Source: Saprospiraceae bacterium (lineage in GTDB: Bacteria > Bacteroidota > Bacteroidia > Chitinophagales > Saprospiraceae). Taken from it: a DNA stretch of 10,263 nt. The DNA lies in contig JABDJE010000340.1 of NCBI GenBank assembly GCA_013002625.1, positions 1-10,263 on the forward strand, written 5' to 3'. The notes beneath the pieces were generated by a model, which was given only the letters and a program-made list of their open reading frames with translations, had not been told where the DNA came from and searched no databases. The translations under genes were made by a program, and so were the position numbers. Of the stretch, positions 1-7,939 are shown piece by piece (the stretch's first letter is position 1; every line of letters starts with the position of its first letter).

Positions 1-2
1 GG

Positions 3-740
3 CTGGGTTCATGTCGTCAGTTGCTCTATGAGGACACACGCTTGCACGAATTTGATGTACGCCAGTTTATGCCGGATCAACCGATATGCATCAATCTGGG
101 GATTGCTCAAATCGAAGAGATGATCGACAGCAAGGAAATTTATCAAATTCATATTCTTGCGGAAAAGTTAAAAGCAGATGGATTAATCGTTCATATCAAC
201 CCGCTACAGGAATGGTTGCAACCCGAAGGAGATCTCATTAAACGACCACCTATTGAGACACTGCACACGTTACTTGATGTTATCCAAATACCTGTGATTG
301 TGAAAGAAGTAGGTCAGGGTTTTGGGTTGGAAAGCCTGAAAGCTTTATTGGCTTTGCCGATTGCCGCTGTTGATTTGGCTGGATTCGGCGGGACGAATTT
401 TTCAAAACTTGAATTGATGCGTTCTGATGAAATCAGATACAACAGTTATAAGGATCTATTCAATATCGGGCATGCTTGTGGTGAAATGGTGGAGTGGATT
501 AATGCAATCAAGGAAGAAACACCTGAAAATATTCGATGCGAACAAATCATTTTTTCTGGCGGAATAAAGAACTTTCTGGATGGCTACTATTTTATAAAAA
601 AATGCAAGCATCCTTCGTTCTATGCCCAAGCCTCAGGGTTCTTAAAGTACGCTATGGATATAGAAGATTTACGCAAACACGCAACTTTACAAATTGAAGG
701 ATATAAATTAGCTAATGCGATGCTGACCATAAAGCAATAG
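3..740 (+). CDS. fni: Type 2 isopentenyl-diphosphate delta-isomerase (FMN-dependent), 5'-truncated
   Basis: Interconverts isopentenyl diphosphate and dimethylallyl diphosphate in the cytosol, using reduced FMN and Mg2+. The frame is open to the left window edge. It encodes 245 residues of a family usually near 340-350, so roughly the first 100 are missing; the TTG at 21 is not a real start. Counting from the first visible codon, family motifs appear in order: GSCR (2-5), NLGIAQ (31-36), HINPLQE with the active-site Gln69 and Mg2+-ligand Glu70, PEGD (74-77), VKEVGQG (100-106), GGTNFSKLE (129-137) and the phosphate-binding FSGGIKN (184-190). These fix the family with high certainty; residue roles come from knowledge of IDI-2 enzymes. 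The last third is divergent from better known homologues. mvaA starts 2 nt after the stop, which indicates one transcript and probably coupled translation. The unrelated type 1 isomerase is excluded by the motifs. Confidence 0.95.
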   Translation: MGSCRQLLYEDTRLHEFDVRQFMPDQPICINLGIAQIEEMIDSKEIYQIHILAEKLKADGLIVHINPLQEWLQPEGDLIKRPPIETLHTLLDVIQIPVIVKEVGQGFGLESLKALLALPIAAVDLAGFGGTNFSKLELMRSDEIRYNSYKDLFNIGHACGEMVEWINAIKEETPENIRCEQIIFSGGIKNFLDGYYFIKKCKHPSFYAQASGFLKYAMDIEDLRKHATLQIEGYKLANAMLTIKQ

Positions 741-742
741 TC

Positions 743-2077
743 ATGTCAGAGAATAAAAGGATAAAAGGGTTTTCAAAGCTTTCAAAAGTCGGAAAGATTA
801 AGTGGATCGTGGAAAATTTCTACAAGGATCCAGAGAGTGTCATGGGCGAACTTATGAGCTACTGGCATTCAAATGAAGAGCAGCAAAAAGTGCTGGATAA
901 TTTCAGTGAAAATACCATCAGTAATTTTCCAATGCCATTTGGTGTAGCCCCTAATTTCGTAATCGACGGCAATACGTATTGTATCCCAATGGTGATCGAA
1001 GAAAGTTCTGTGGTGGCTGCAGCATCCAGCGCTGCCAAGTTTTGGATGACACGCGGTGGATTTAAAACCGAAATAAAAAATACAATCAAGCTGGGCCAGG
1101 TACATTTTAAATGGTATGGTAATAAAGGAAAACTTAAATATCATTTTCCCGAACTCAAGCAAGCATTGATCGAAGAGTGTTTTGTGTTCACAAAAAGCAT
1201 GGTTGAAAGAGGTGGGGGAATCCTAGACATCGAACTCATAGACTTAACGGATAGGGAGGAAGGGTTATACCAACTTCTGGGAAGTTTTGAGACTTGTGAC
1301 TCAATGGGTGCCAACTTTATCAATACTTGTCTGGAACAATTTGCTCAGACACTCAATACCTATTTCAAAACTGCCTCAGATTTTGAAAAGGAAGAGCGCA
1401 AGGTGGAAGTGATAATGAGCATTTTGTCCAACTATACACCTGATTGTATTGCAAAGGCTTGGGTTGAATGCCCTATTAGTGAACTAGGTACGTTTCCGGG
1501 TAAAATGTCAGCACAGGAGTTTGCCGAACGATTTGCTACAGCAGTAAGAATTGCAGAAATCGATCCTTACCGTGCTGCAACACACAACAAGGGGATCTAC
1601 AATGGCATAGATTCTATTGTAATTGCCACGGGTAATGACTTCAGAGCCATTGAAGCATGTGGTCACGCCTATGCCAGTCGCGATGGTCAATATTCGAGCT
1701 TGAGTCACTGTAGTATTGAAGATGGTATGTTTAAGTTCTGGATCGATGTTCCAATGGCTGTAGGTACCGTCGGAGGACTAACGTCTCTGCATCCCATAGC
1801 AAAGCGTTCACTGGAATTACTGGAAAACCCGAATGCAAAAGAACTGATGCGTATCATTGCAGCCACCGGCTTGGCACAAAACTTTTCTGCCGTAAGGTCT
1901 CTTGTAACAACCGGTATTCAGAAAGGTCATATGAAAATGCATCTGCTAAACATTCTCAATCAACTGAAAGCTGATCAAAAGGAAGAACTGGCAGCTATTG
2001 ACCACTTCACCAATGAGATAGTTTCCTTTAGTGCGGTGAGAGAATTTCTCAATAAGCTCAGATTGAGCAAAGGTTAG
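743..2077 (+). CDS. mvaA: Hydroxymethylglutaryl-CoA reductase, class II (degradative-type family)
   Basis: Reduces HMG-CoA to mevalonate with two NAD(P)H, the committed step of the mevalonate pathway. The 444-residue length fits class II enzymes. Visible motifs are IPMVIEESSVVAAAS (81-95) with catalytic Glu87, DSMGAN (186-191) of the cofactor-binding small domain, HNKGIYNGID (281-290) with catalytic Lys283, GNDF with Asp299, and GHM with His396 near the C-terminus. Lys283 and Asp299 are 16 residues apart, as are K267 and D283 of the Pseudomonas mevalonii enzyme. Two small departures are Ser88 where EEPS-type enzymes have Pro, and DSMGAN for DAMGAN. There is no membrane anchor, so it is cytosolic. 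The database label 'degradative' refers to sequence class; location next to fni and a GHMP kinase argues for biosynthesis (inference). NADH versus NADPH preference cannot be decided by eye. The ATG at 743 is preferred because it follows the fni stop by 2 nt. Confidence 0.96.
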   Translation: MSENKRIKGFSKLSKVGKIKWIVENFYKDPESVMGELMSYWHSNEEQQKVLDNFSENTISNFPMPFGVAPNFVIDGNTYCIPMVIEESSVVAAASSAAKFWMTRGGFKTEIKNTIKLGQVHFKWYGNKGKLKYHFPELKQALIEECFVFTKSMVERGGGILDIELIDLTDREEGLYQLLGSFETCDSMGANFINTCLEQFAQTLNTYFKTASDFEKEERKVEVIMSILSNYTPDCIAKAWVECPISELGTFPGKMSAQEFAERFATAVRIAEIDPYRAATHNKGIYNGIDSIVIATGNDFRAIEACGHAYASRDGQYSSLSHCSIEDGMFKFWIDVPMAVGTVGGLTSLHPIAKRSLELLENPNAKELMRIIAATGLAQNFSAVRSLVTTGIQKGHMKMHLLNILNQLKADQKEELAAIDHFTNEIVSFSAVREFLNKLRLSKG

Positions 2078-2127
2078 GCAATAATGTGTTAATTTCTTCT
2101 ACCTTTTATCAGTAAAAGACATATGTA

Positions 2128-2159
2128 GTTATTATTTATATATTCTTTTGCTAATTTCG
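2128..2159 (+). promoter_or_regulatory. Weak candidate Bacteroidota promoter for the GHMP kinase
   Basis: The 122-nt gap after mvaA is AT-rich. TAATTTCG (2152-2159) differs from the TAnnTTTG -7 consensus at one base. GTTA (2128-2131) lies 20 nt upstream where a TTTG/GTTG -33 element is expected. A start near 2165 would give a leader of about 35 nt. Both boxes are imperfect, and such matches are common in AT-rich DNA. Read-through from mvaA is the alternative. Confidence 0.22.
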
Positions 2160-2199
2160 TTGACGACAGCTCTGAATTCATCAAAACCTCTACTCTATC

Positions 2200-3132
2200 G
2201 TGTATTACGCACATGGAAAGTTATTATTGACTGGCGAGTATGCCGTGTTGGATGGTGCGAAAGCCCTGGCTATCCCTACTAGATTTGGTCAAAAGATGCA
2301 TATCAAACAGACCAGAAAATCTGACCTTTATTGGAAAAGCTTTGATCATGAAAAAAATGAGTGGTTCACCGCTCAGGTTTCTTTATATGATTTTTCCGCT
2401 GTTAAAACCTCCGATGAAGATCGTGCACATAAACTTCAAAAATTATTAAAAGGTGCAGTCAGATTAAATTCAGAGTTTTTATCCAAATGGAATGGCTTTG
2501 ATGTAAAAACAGAGCTGGAATTTCCGCTGGATTGGGGTCTTGGTTCCAGTTCAACCCTCACCTATCTTGTAGCACAATGGGCAGATGTAAATCCATTGCT
2601 GTTGCATTTTGAAATATCAAATGGTTCCGGATATGATGTTGCTTGTGCGGGAGCAGAATTCCCAATCAGCTATCAGATTGCAGATGATTCTGTCAGTTAT
2701 ACCGAAGTTGATTTTGATCCACCATTCAAGGACAAACTCTATTTCGTTCATTTGAATCAAAAGCAGTCCTCAGACAAAGCCATTGATTTTTATTTCAAAA
2801 AAGCGAAAAAGAAAAAAACGCTGGCTTCCAAACTGACTGATATTACAGATGCTGTTCTTGATTGTAAATCCTTCTCCAAGTTTTGTTCATTGATCGAAGA
2901 GCATGAGAACCTGGTTGCAGAACATCTTATCCTTCAAAAAATAAAGGACAGTCACTTTCATGATTTTGAGGGTGTTACAAAGTCTCTTGGCGCATGGGGA
3001 GGTGACTTCGCCTTAGCAGCTACTGATAAAGGCGATAACTACATCAAAGACTACTTCAATTCAAGAGGATTCCAGACAGTGCTTTCTTACGAGCAAATGT
3101 TATTGCCTACTGAGGAGCTGAGTCCAGTGTAG
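2200..3132 (+). CDS. GHMP kinase, GYDIA/GYDVA family (candidate phosphomevalonate kinase)
   Basis: An ATP-dependent small-molecule kinase of the GHMP superfamily, 310 residues, cytosolic. Motif 1 is GKLLLTGEYAVLDG (6-19). The ATP-binding motif 2 is DWGLGSSST (111-119). GSGYDVACA (142-150) carries the family's signature Asp146. Motif 3 is a divergent SLGAWGGDFALAA (262-274). From memory, GSGYDVA resembles the GSGFDVA stretch of phosphomevalonate kinases more than the catalytic region of mevalonate kinase. Together with fni and mvaA next door, this makes the phosphomevalonate step the best guess, but substrate is not proven; mevalonate kinase or another alcohol are alternatives. A lysine-rich stretch (201-206) lies in the C-terminal half. 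The start is GTG at 2200: the frame has a stop at 2173 and no ATG between, and motif 1 begins at the expected distance. The last 26 nt overlap the convergent gene on the minus strand. Confidence 0.88.
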   Translation: MYYAHGKLLLTGEYAVLDGAKALAIPTRFGQKMHIKQTRKSDLYWKSFDHEKNEWFTAQVSLYDFSAVKTSDEDRAHKLQKLLKGAVRLNSEFLSKWNGFDVKTELEFPLDWGLGSSSTLTYLVAQWADVNPLLLHFEISNGSGYDVACAGAEFPISYQIADDSVSYTEVDFDPPFKDKLYFVHLNQKQSSDKAIDFYFKKAKKKKTLASKLTDITDAVLDCKSFSKFCSLIEEHENLVAEHLILQKIKDSHFHDFEGVTKSLGAWGGDFALAATDKGDNYIKDYFNSRGFQTVLSYEQMLLPTEELSPV

Positions 3133-3469
3133 GGATATACATGAATTGTGCTCCCAAATCACTTAGAACAAAAAGACAAATATGCGTGTCGGGATTTTTA
3201 TAGCTTCCCTTGAATTCAGCTACCTTATTTTCAAAGATTAGACTTTTCTTGACAAATTCTTCGAGACTGGAAACATTGATTGACCAATTCGTATTGGCCT
3301 TGTTCCTATCCAATATTGATATGCCTAGCGCTACCTCCTGCTTATGCATAACAAAAATAGGGTATTCACTTATTTTGGATGCTCTGACCTTTCTTGATGC
3401 AGTAGTAAGGTAAGCACTGAATTTTTTCATCTCATTCTCGATGATCATTATTTTTTCCGCTTCTTTCAT
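3107..3469 (-). CDS. Uncharacterised 120-residue protein coupled to rlmD
   Basis: I do not recognise the family. The 120 residues have no signal peptide, transmembrane segment or cysteine pair. The N-terminus is charged (MKEAEKIMIIENEMKKF), followed by alternating hydrophobic segments such as SEYPIFVMH, VALGISILD, WSINVSSLEEF and HICLFVLSDLG. These suggest a compact soluble alpha/beta protein. The ATG shares four bases (ATGA, 3466-3469) with the rlmD stop, so the two are very likely translationally coupled and cotranscribed. This arrangement is the main support for the gene being real, as is the sustained frame. Its 3' end runs 26 nt into the end of the convergent GHMP kinase gene. A role linked to rRNA modification is possible from position only. 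There is no clear terminator after its stop. Confidence 0.72.
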   Translation of the reverse strand: MKEAEKIMIIENEMKKFSAYLTTASRKVRASKISEYPIFVMHKQEVALGISILDRNKANTNWSINVSSLEEFVKKSLIFENKVAEFKGSYKNPDTHICLFVLSDLGAQFMYIPTLDSAPQ

Positions 3470-4875
3470 ACACCTTTATTTTTTAGAATTGCCACGTTTT
3501 CAACATGGTGCGTATGGGGAAACATATCCACAGGTTGAATAGTTTCCACAGAATATCTTTCCGATAACAAATCAACATCTCTGGCCTGTGTTGCCGGGTT
3601 GCAGCTAACGTAAATAATCTTATCCACATTGGCCTTGTTCAACATAGCACATACATTGGCATGTAAACCAGCACGTGGAGGGTCGACAATTATCAAATCA
3701 GCTTTTCCGTATCTCTCTATGAAGGATTCATCAAAAATATCTTTGACATCTCCAACTTCAAAATATGCGTTCTCTATATTGTTATATGCTTTATTGCTGT
3801 TGGCATCTTTGATGGCATCCGGGATCTCTTCAATTCCGACAACCTGCTTGCACCTATCCGCCACGTATAAAGCGATACTTCCCAATCCGGTGTAAAGATC
3901 ATATACATTTTCGTGTCCTTGAAGCTCAGCCATATCAAGCACCACATCATACAGTTTTTTTGCTTGTAGGGTATTGGTCTGGAAGAAAGATTTGGGTCCG
4001 ATATTATATTCAATATGTCCTAAGGCTTCGAGTATATAAGGTTTCCCGTGATACAGAATCAAGTCAAGGTCATAAATTACATCGTTGACTTTAGTGTTGA
4101 CCGTGTAATAAATTGACGTTAATTGAGGGAATTCGGATTTCAACGTGCTCAGCAAAAACTCTATCTCTTCGATTTGGTTGTCACCAAAGACCATTACAAT
4201 CATCCACTCTCCTTTGGTCGTATTACGTACCATCAGGTTTCTTAAAAACCCTTCATGTTCTCTTGAATTATAGAAAGTCCATTCCTTTTCGCGAGCGATA
4301 TTATCGACTCGATTTCGGATGGCATTTGAAAGATCTTCTTGCAAATGACATTTCTCTATTTGCACGATCTTGTCGAATGCGCCAGCTCTGTGAAAACCAC
4401 TTGCCGGGCCGAAGGATACTTTCTCGTCTGTATCAAGTTCCTCTTGTGGCACCCACCTTCGCGAAGAAAAGCTATACTCCATTTTATTTCTGTATAGTCT
4501 TGTCTGTTCACATCCCATGATGGGTTTGCAAGTAAAGTGGTCTGATTTTGCAATTCTTCTAAAAGCATCCTCAATGGCCTGTTGTTTGTATTTCAGCTGA
4601 GATGTATATTGAAGGTGCTGCCATTTACACCCACCACATAAATAAAAGTGATCGCAGAATGGTTCTGCGCGCTCATCGGAGTAAGAAATGTAGTTTTGGA
4701 CAACACCCTTTTTGAAAGAGGATTTTTTACGTAGGATCAGTACATCTACTACATCGCCCGGGACAGGTCCATCGACAAAATAGACCATACCTTCTTCATC
4801 CCTCCCCACTGCCATGCCTTTATCAGCTATGCCGTGCAGCTTTATGTTTTGTTTTACTTTTTTCTTTCGCGCCAT
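3466..4875 (-). CDS. rlmD: 23S rRNA (uracil-C5)-methyltransferase, RlmD/RumA type
   Basis: Transfers a methyl group from S-adenosylmethionine to C5 of a uridine in 23S rRNA (U1939 in E. coli numbering). The 469 residues show an N-terminal TRAM-like RNA-binding domain (about 8-62). A [4Fe-4S] cluster site follows with Cys74, Cys80, Cys83 and Cys176. The Rossmann-type methyltransferase domain starts around GPKSFFQTN (293-301). Within it are the SAM loop DLYTGLGSIAL (326-336), motif IV DPPR (398-401), the catalytic nucleophile Cys425 in SCNP, and the general base Glu459 in HVENVAIL. All key residues are present. Assignment to U1939 rather than U747, or a dual-specific RlmCD-like activity, cannot be settled by motifs. 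The start lies 5 nt after the stop of the upstream envelope-protein gene, and the stop overlaps the next ATG, so it sits inside an operon. Confidence 0.93.
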   Translation of the reverse strand: MARKKKVKQNIKLHGIADKGMAVGRDEEGMVYFVDGPVPGDVVDVLILRKKSSFKKGVVQNYISYSDERAEPFCDHFYLCGGCKWQHLQYTSQLKYKQQAIEDAFRRIAKSDHFTCKPIMGCEQTRLYRNKMEYSFSSRRWVPQEELDTDEKVSFGPASGFHRAGAFDKIVQIEKCHLQEDLSNAIRNRVDNIAREKEWTFYNSREHEGFLRNLMVRNTTKGEWMIVMVFGDNQIEEIEFLLSTLKSEFPQLTSIYYTVNTKVNDVIYDLDLILYHGKPYILEALGHIEYNIGPKSFFQTNTLQAKKLYDVVLDMAELQGHENVYDLYTGLGSIALYVADRCKQVVGIEEIPDAIKDANSNKAYNNIENAYFEVGDVKDIFDESFIERYGKADLIIVDPPRAGLHANVCAMLNKANVDKIIYVSCNPATQARDVDLLSERYSVETIQPVDMFPHTHHVENVAILKNKGV

Positions 4876-4880
4876 TTCAT

Positions 4881-6827
4881 TCAGTTAGGCAAGACAACAA
4901 ATTCAGTTCTTCTATTAGAGCGACGCCCTTCTTCAGTATCATTCGTAGCAATAGGTGTCGATTCTCCGAGGCCAAGATACGACAATCTGTTGGCATCAAT
5001 TCCTTTCGAAACCAGCACATCATAGACTGCCTTTGCTCTATGTTCTGATAGAATTTGATTTGTGCTTTCGTCTCCTACATCATCGGTATGTCCAATAATT
5101 TTGATTTTTAAATTTGCGGATTGCACCAGAAATGCATGTAACCTGTCAAGTTCAATGTTGGAAGTTTCAAGTAATTCTGAAGAACCGCTTGCGAAGAAAA
5201 TATTATTTAGAATAATGGGTTCAGATGAATTGGCTTGTTCTGCTTCTGTTGGAATTTTCTGCAGAAGCACTTCAATTAAGGCTGCATTATCTGAGCCTCT
5301 GATGCTGTCGACACCAATATGTTCTGAATAAAAAATATACCCTTCTTTCTCTATCGTAAGATTATAATTCCCTTTTTGCAAGGTTGAAATCATGTATCCT
5401 TTTTCATCAGCATACTTTATGGTATGTCTTGAATTATTACCCAGAGGTGTGATAATGGCTGAAGCCTCAATAGGTGCTTTGGTATCAAAGTCCATTACTT
5501 TAATCTTTACAAAGCTAACCGCTTGGGGTCTAATGGATTCAGGAAGTTTGAATTTATAGATATCAAGATGTTGCTCAAGTTGATCCGCATCAGATGAATA
5601 ATAAGCCAATTCTCCTTTTAGGTCTACGAACAAGGCACCTTCACTTCCTTTGGAATTAATAGGGTAGCCGAGGTTTGTAGCTTCTGACCACATTCCATTT
5701 ATATTTTTTGACATGAAAATGTCAAAGTCACCTAAGCCAATGTGTCCCTTGGACCGGAAATACAAGGTCTGGTTATCAGGATGTAAAAATGGACTGGCCT
5801 CATCTTCTTCGGTATTAATATTGGGCCCTAAGTTGACGACCTCCCCCCAAGTGTTATCTTCCTGAATCTCTATTTTCCAAATATCCTTTTTCCCATAACC
5901 GCCTGGACGTGAACTACTGAAATAAATTGTTCTGTTGTTATTGGCAACGGTTGGTTGACTTTCCCAGTATCGTGTGTTAATCTTGGATCCCATGTTTCGG
6001 GGCTTACTCCATTTTCCATTCTTCAGAAATGAAATGTATAAATCAAATCCCCCATAGCCATCCTTTCTGTCTCGAGATGCAAAGATTAAAATGCGGCCGT
6101 CTGGCGAATAACAGAATGCACCTTCGTCAAGAGGCGTATTAAGCTCTTCCAGGGGTCTTACTTCACTAAAACTGTTATCATCTCCCAGGTTGGCGAGATA
6201 TAAGTCCTCATCTGACCAGGTTTTTTCGGATCGCTTTGTACGCCTTGTAAAGACCAGCATATTGCTTTCTGCATTTAACGCCGGAAGATATTCCAGACCA
6301 TCGGTATTAATGGCACCGCTTAACTTTATAGGTTCGAAGTCAGTAGGATTATCATAGGCCTCTTGGCGGAATTTTAACTCCGCTGAACGGCGTTGGATGT
6401 ATTTTTGCCTTTTGGGATCCAGATTCTCTATTGCCAAAAGTGGTTCCACAGACTGAATGGCCTCTGCAAATCGAGACAGCGCTTCATAGCAATCACTCAT
6501 ACTTAATCTTACTGGAATCTCAGGTCTGTCGCTCAGGTCATCCAATTTTTTTAGATGGATCAGCGCATTTTCATAATCTTTTTCCTTGAGGTAATATCGG
6601 GCAAGATCTCGATGGGCTACCCGGAGGTTGGGGTATTTCTCTGCAAGTTTTGAGAGTTTTTCAGCAGCCTTAACATCCTGCCCACTCTTTAGCATTTCTT
6701 TTGCTTCGTGAAATGTTTTTTTATCCTTTTTGGATAATTTATCTGGTCCAATATGATCCTGGCCTACACAAAAGACTGTTGTAGTCAGTATAAGTGTCAG
6801 AATTGTTAATAATCTTATCATATTCAT
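4881..6827 (-). CDS. PorE-like envelope protein: TPR, PD40 beta-propeller, CRD-like and OmpA domains
   Basis: A 648-residue exported protein predicted to sit in the periplasm bound to peptidoglycan. Domains in order are a hydrophobic signal peptide (about 1-22), TPR-like helices (about 35-155), at least five PD40 blades (about 177-212, 233-267, 288-320, 341-373, 394-425), a carboxypeptidase-regulatory-like Ig fold (about 438-522) and an OmpA domain (about 540-648). Blades repeat patterns such as YSPDGRILIFAS followed by GGFDLY, and linkers such as NLGPNINTE. The OmpA domain has GHTD with Asp582 and SEHRAKAV with Arg597, spaced 15 apart like the diaminopimelate-binding pair of Acinetobacter OmpA, and ends with RRSNRRTEF. 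This order matches PorE, a type IX secretion component, but Bacteroidota carry many paralogues, so T9SS function is only a possibility. Cys20 lacks a proper lipobox (VFC), so signal peptidase I cleavage is likelier than lipoprotein processing. Confidence 0.9.
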   Translation of the reverse strand: MNMIRLLTILTLILTTTVFCVGQDHIGPDKLSKKDKKTFHEAKEMLKSGQDVKAAEKLSKLAEKYPNLRVAHRDLARYYLKEKDYENALIHLKKLDDLSDRPEIPVRLSMSDCYEALSRFAEAIQSVEPLLAIENLDPKRQKYIQRRSAELKFRQEAYDNPTDFEPIKLSGAINTDGLEYLPALNAESNMLVFTRRTKRSEKTWSDEDLYLANLGDDNSFSEVRPLEELNTPLDEGAFCYSPDGRILIFASRDRKDGYGGFDLYISFLKNGKWSKPRNMGSKINTRYWESQPTVANNNRTIYFSSSRPGGYGKKDIWKIEIQEDNTWGEVVNLGPNINTEEDEASPFLHPDNQTLYFRSKGHIGLGDFDIFMSKNINGMWSEATNLGYPINSKGSEGALFVDLKGELAYYSSDADQLEQHLDIYKFKLPESIRPQAVSFVKIKVMDFDTKAPIEASAIITPLGNNSRHTIKYADEKGYMISTLQKGNYNLTIEKEGYIFYSEHIGVDSIRGSDNAALIEVLLQKIPTEAEQANSSEPIILNNIFFASGSSELLETSNIELDRLHAFLVQSANLKIKIIGHTDDVGDESTNQILSEHRAKAVYDVLVSKGIDANRLSYLGLGESTPIATNDTEEGRRSNRRTEFVVLPN

Positions 6828-6889
6828 TCAAGATTACTAACAAAAAAACGAGAGGAAAATTTTGTTTTTGATAAGATCTTAATAAATAT

Positions 6890-7909
6890 TTAAGCTATGG
6901 CCTTCAACATGTCTGCCGCTTCTTTGTCACCCAAATCAGCTGCTTCCTTAATGTCTTTGATATATCCATTCTGCCCGGCACGCTGTTTTGCGAGGCCTCT
7001 GTAACGCAGTTTTTTCGAATCAGGAATTTTATCAAAGCCTTCAGCAATATCCAGTGAAGCCTCAAATGCATCAATAGCTTCAGAATATTTTTCCAACTCC
7101 AACAGGACCATGCCATATTCGAAAAACCCTTCACGCTTATGCATGAGCATCGTACTGCCTTCTGCGAATTTTCTTTTAGTGAATAGCTTTAATTCAAACT
7201 CAGCCTGAGGGAATTCACCACGCTTTAAATGGATCTTACCTTTCAATTTGCGCGCTTTCCAATGTATTTCCTGAAGTGCTACTGATTTTTTAATCGTCAT
7301 TTGAAGATCCTCTAATGACTCTTCAAATTTTTCCTGACTTATATACACATTTGCTCTTCCGAAATAAGCATAGGGATTGTTGGGATCAAAACCCAAACTT
7401 TTTTTGTAGTCCCTGTACGCATCATGATGTTTTTTGAGCAGGAAGTTTACCCATGCACGACGCTCATAGGCTTGTGCGTGTCTATCGTATTTTTCGATGG
7501 CTTTATTCAATGCCTCAATGGCAGCATCTTCTTTGCCTTCCTGTTCTACCAGGGATCGGCCTTTCATAAACTGCTGAACCGCAACTTTGTCACTCTGAGG
7601 TTCTAGATTTCTGAAGTCAAGAATTTTTCCTTCATCCAGTAACCATGTATTAAGTTCACCAGACACACCAAACTGTACTATGTATTCTAAAAGCGAAGCT
7701 GTGTTTTTGTAGGACTTTTCGTACACTTGCTTCACGTACCGCGGAATATTTACGCTGAGTGAGTCTTTGAAAAATATTTCTTCAGGCTCAAAAAGAATAT
7801 CAGACTTGTAATATGTCTCGGTTCTGGTTATAAACATTTTCAGCGCCTTGTCATAGCTCTTTTCAGTGCCGAATTCGATATTACCTTGTATAATAGTTTT
7901 ATAAAGCAT
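6890..7909 (-). CDS. Tetratricopeptide-repeat protein with unrecognised N-terminal domain
   Basis: A 339-residue soluble protein with no signal peptide or membrane segment, probably a cytoplasmic protein-protein scaffold. Residues 1 to about 105 form a domain I do not recognise; it contains MLYKTIIQGNIEFGTEKSYD, reads as helices and strands, and lacks TPR pattern. From about 108 to 310 there are tandem TPR units: AVQQFMKGRSLVEQEG, AIEALNKAIEKYDRHAQAYE, AYRDYKKSLGFDPNNPYAYF, KFEESLEDLQMTIKKS and YSEAIDAFEASLDIAEGF. The C-terminal end (IKDIKEAADLGDKEAADML) resembles a Sel1-like or final capping repeat. The PorE-like gene, which also has TPRs, begins 62 nt downstream with no terminator between, so they are probably cotranscribed. 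No enzymatic motif is seen. A strong hairpin with a U-tract ends about 30 nt before the ATG and could control expression. Confidence 0.85.
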   Translation of the reverse strand: MLYKTIIQGNIEFGTEKSYDKALKMFITRTETYYKSDILFEPEEIFFKDSLSVNIPRYVKQVYEKSYKNTASLLEYIVQFGVSGELNTWLLDEGKILDFRNLEPQSDKVAVQQFMKGRSLVEQEGKEDAAIEALNKAIEKYDRHAQAYERRAWVNFLLKKHHDAYRDYKKSLGFDPNNPYAYFGRANVYISQEKFEESLEDLQMTIKKSVALQEIHWKARKLKGKIHLKRGEFPQAEFELKLFTKRKFAEGSTMLMHKREGFFEYGMVLLELEKYSEAIDAFEASLDIAEGFDKIPDSKKLRYRGLAKQRAGQNGYIKDIKEAADLGDKEAADMLKAIA

Positions 7910-7939
7910 TCCTGGATTTTAATACAACGGTTATTACAG

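Noticed and set aside
869..1162. Open frames on the minus strand opposite mvaA
   Set aside because: They are reverse-strand shadows of a well supported HMG-CoA reductase gene and have no domain pattern.
2103..2118. Hairpin CTTTTA-TCAG-TAAAAG just after mvaA, a possible terminator
   Set aside because: The stem is only 6 bp with two GC pairs in total, and no U-tract follows, so it is too weak to call.
4113..4520. Open frame of 135 codons on the plus strand
   Set aside because: It lies wholly antisense to rlmD, whose catalytic motifs are intact, and its translation shows no recognisable domain.
6872..6881. Palindrome TAAGATCTTA between the TPR and PorE-like genes
   Set aside because: A 10-bp palindrome in AT-rich DNA is expected by chance; it has no U-tract and no clear promoter beside it.
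6828..6889. TAATCTTG just before the PorE-like gene as a promoter
   Set aside because: It would place the RNA start at the ATG itself, and there is no -33 element at the right distance.
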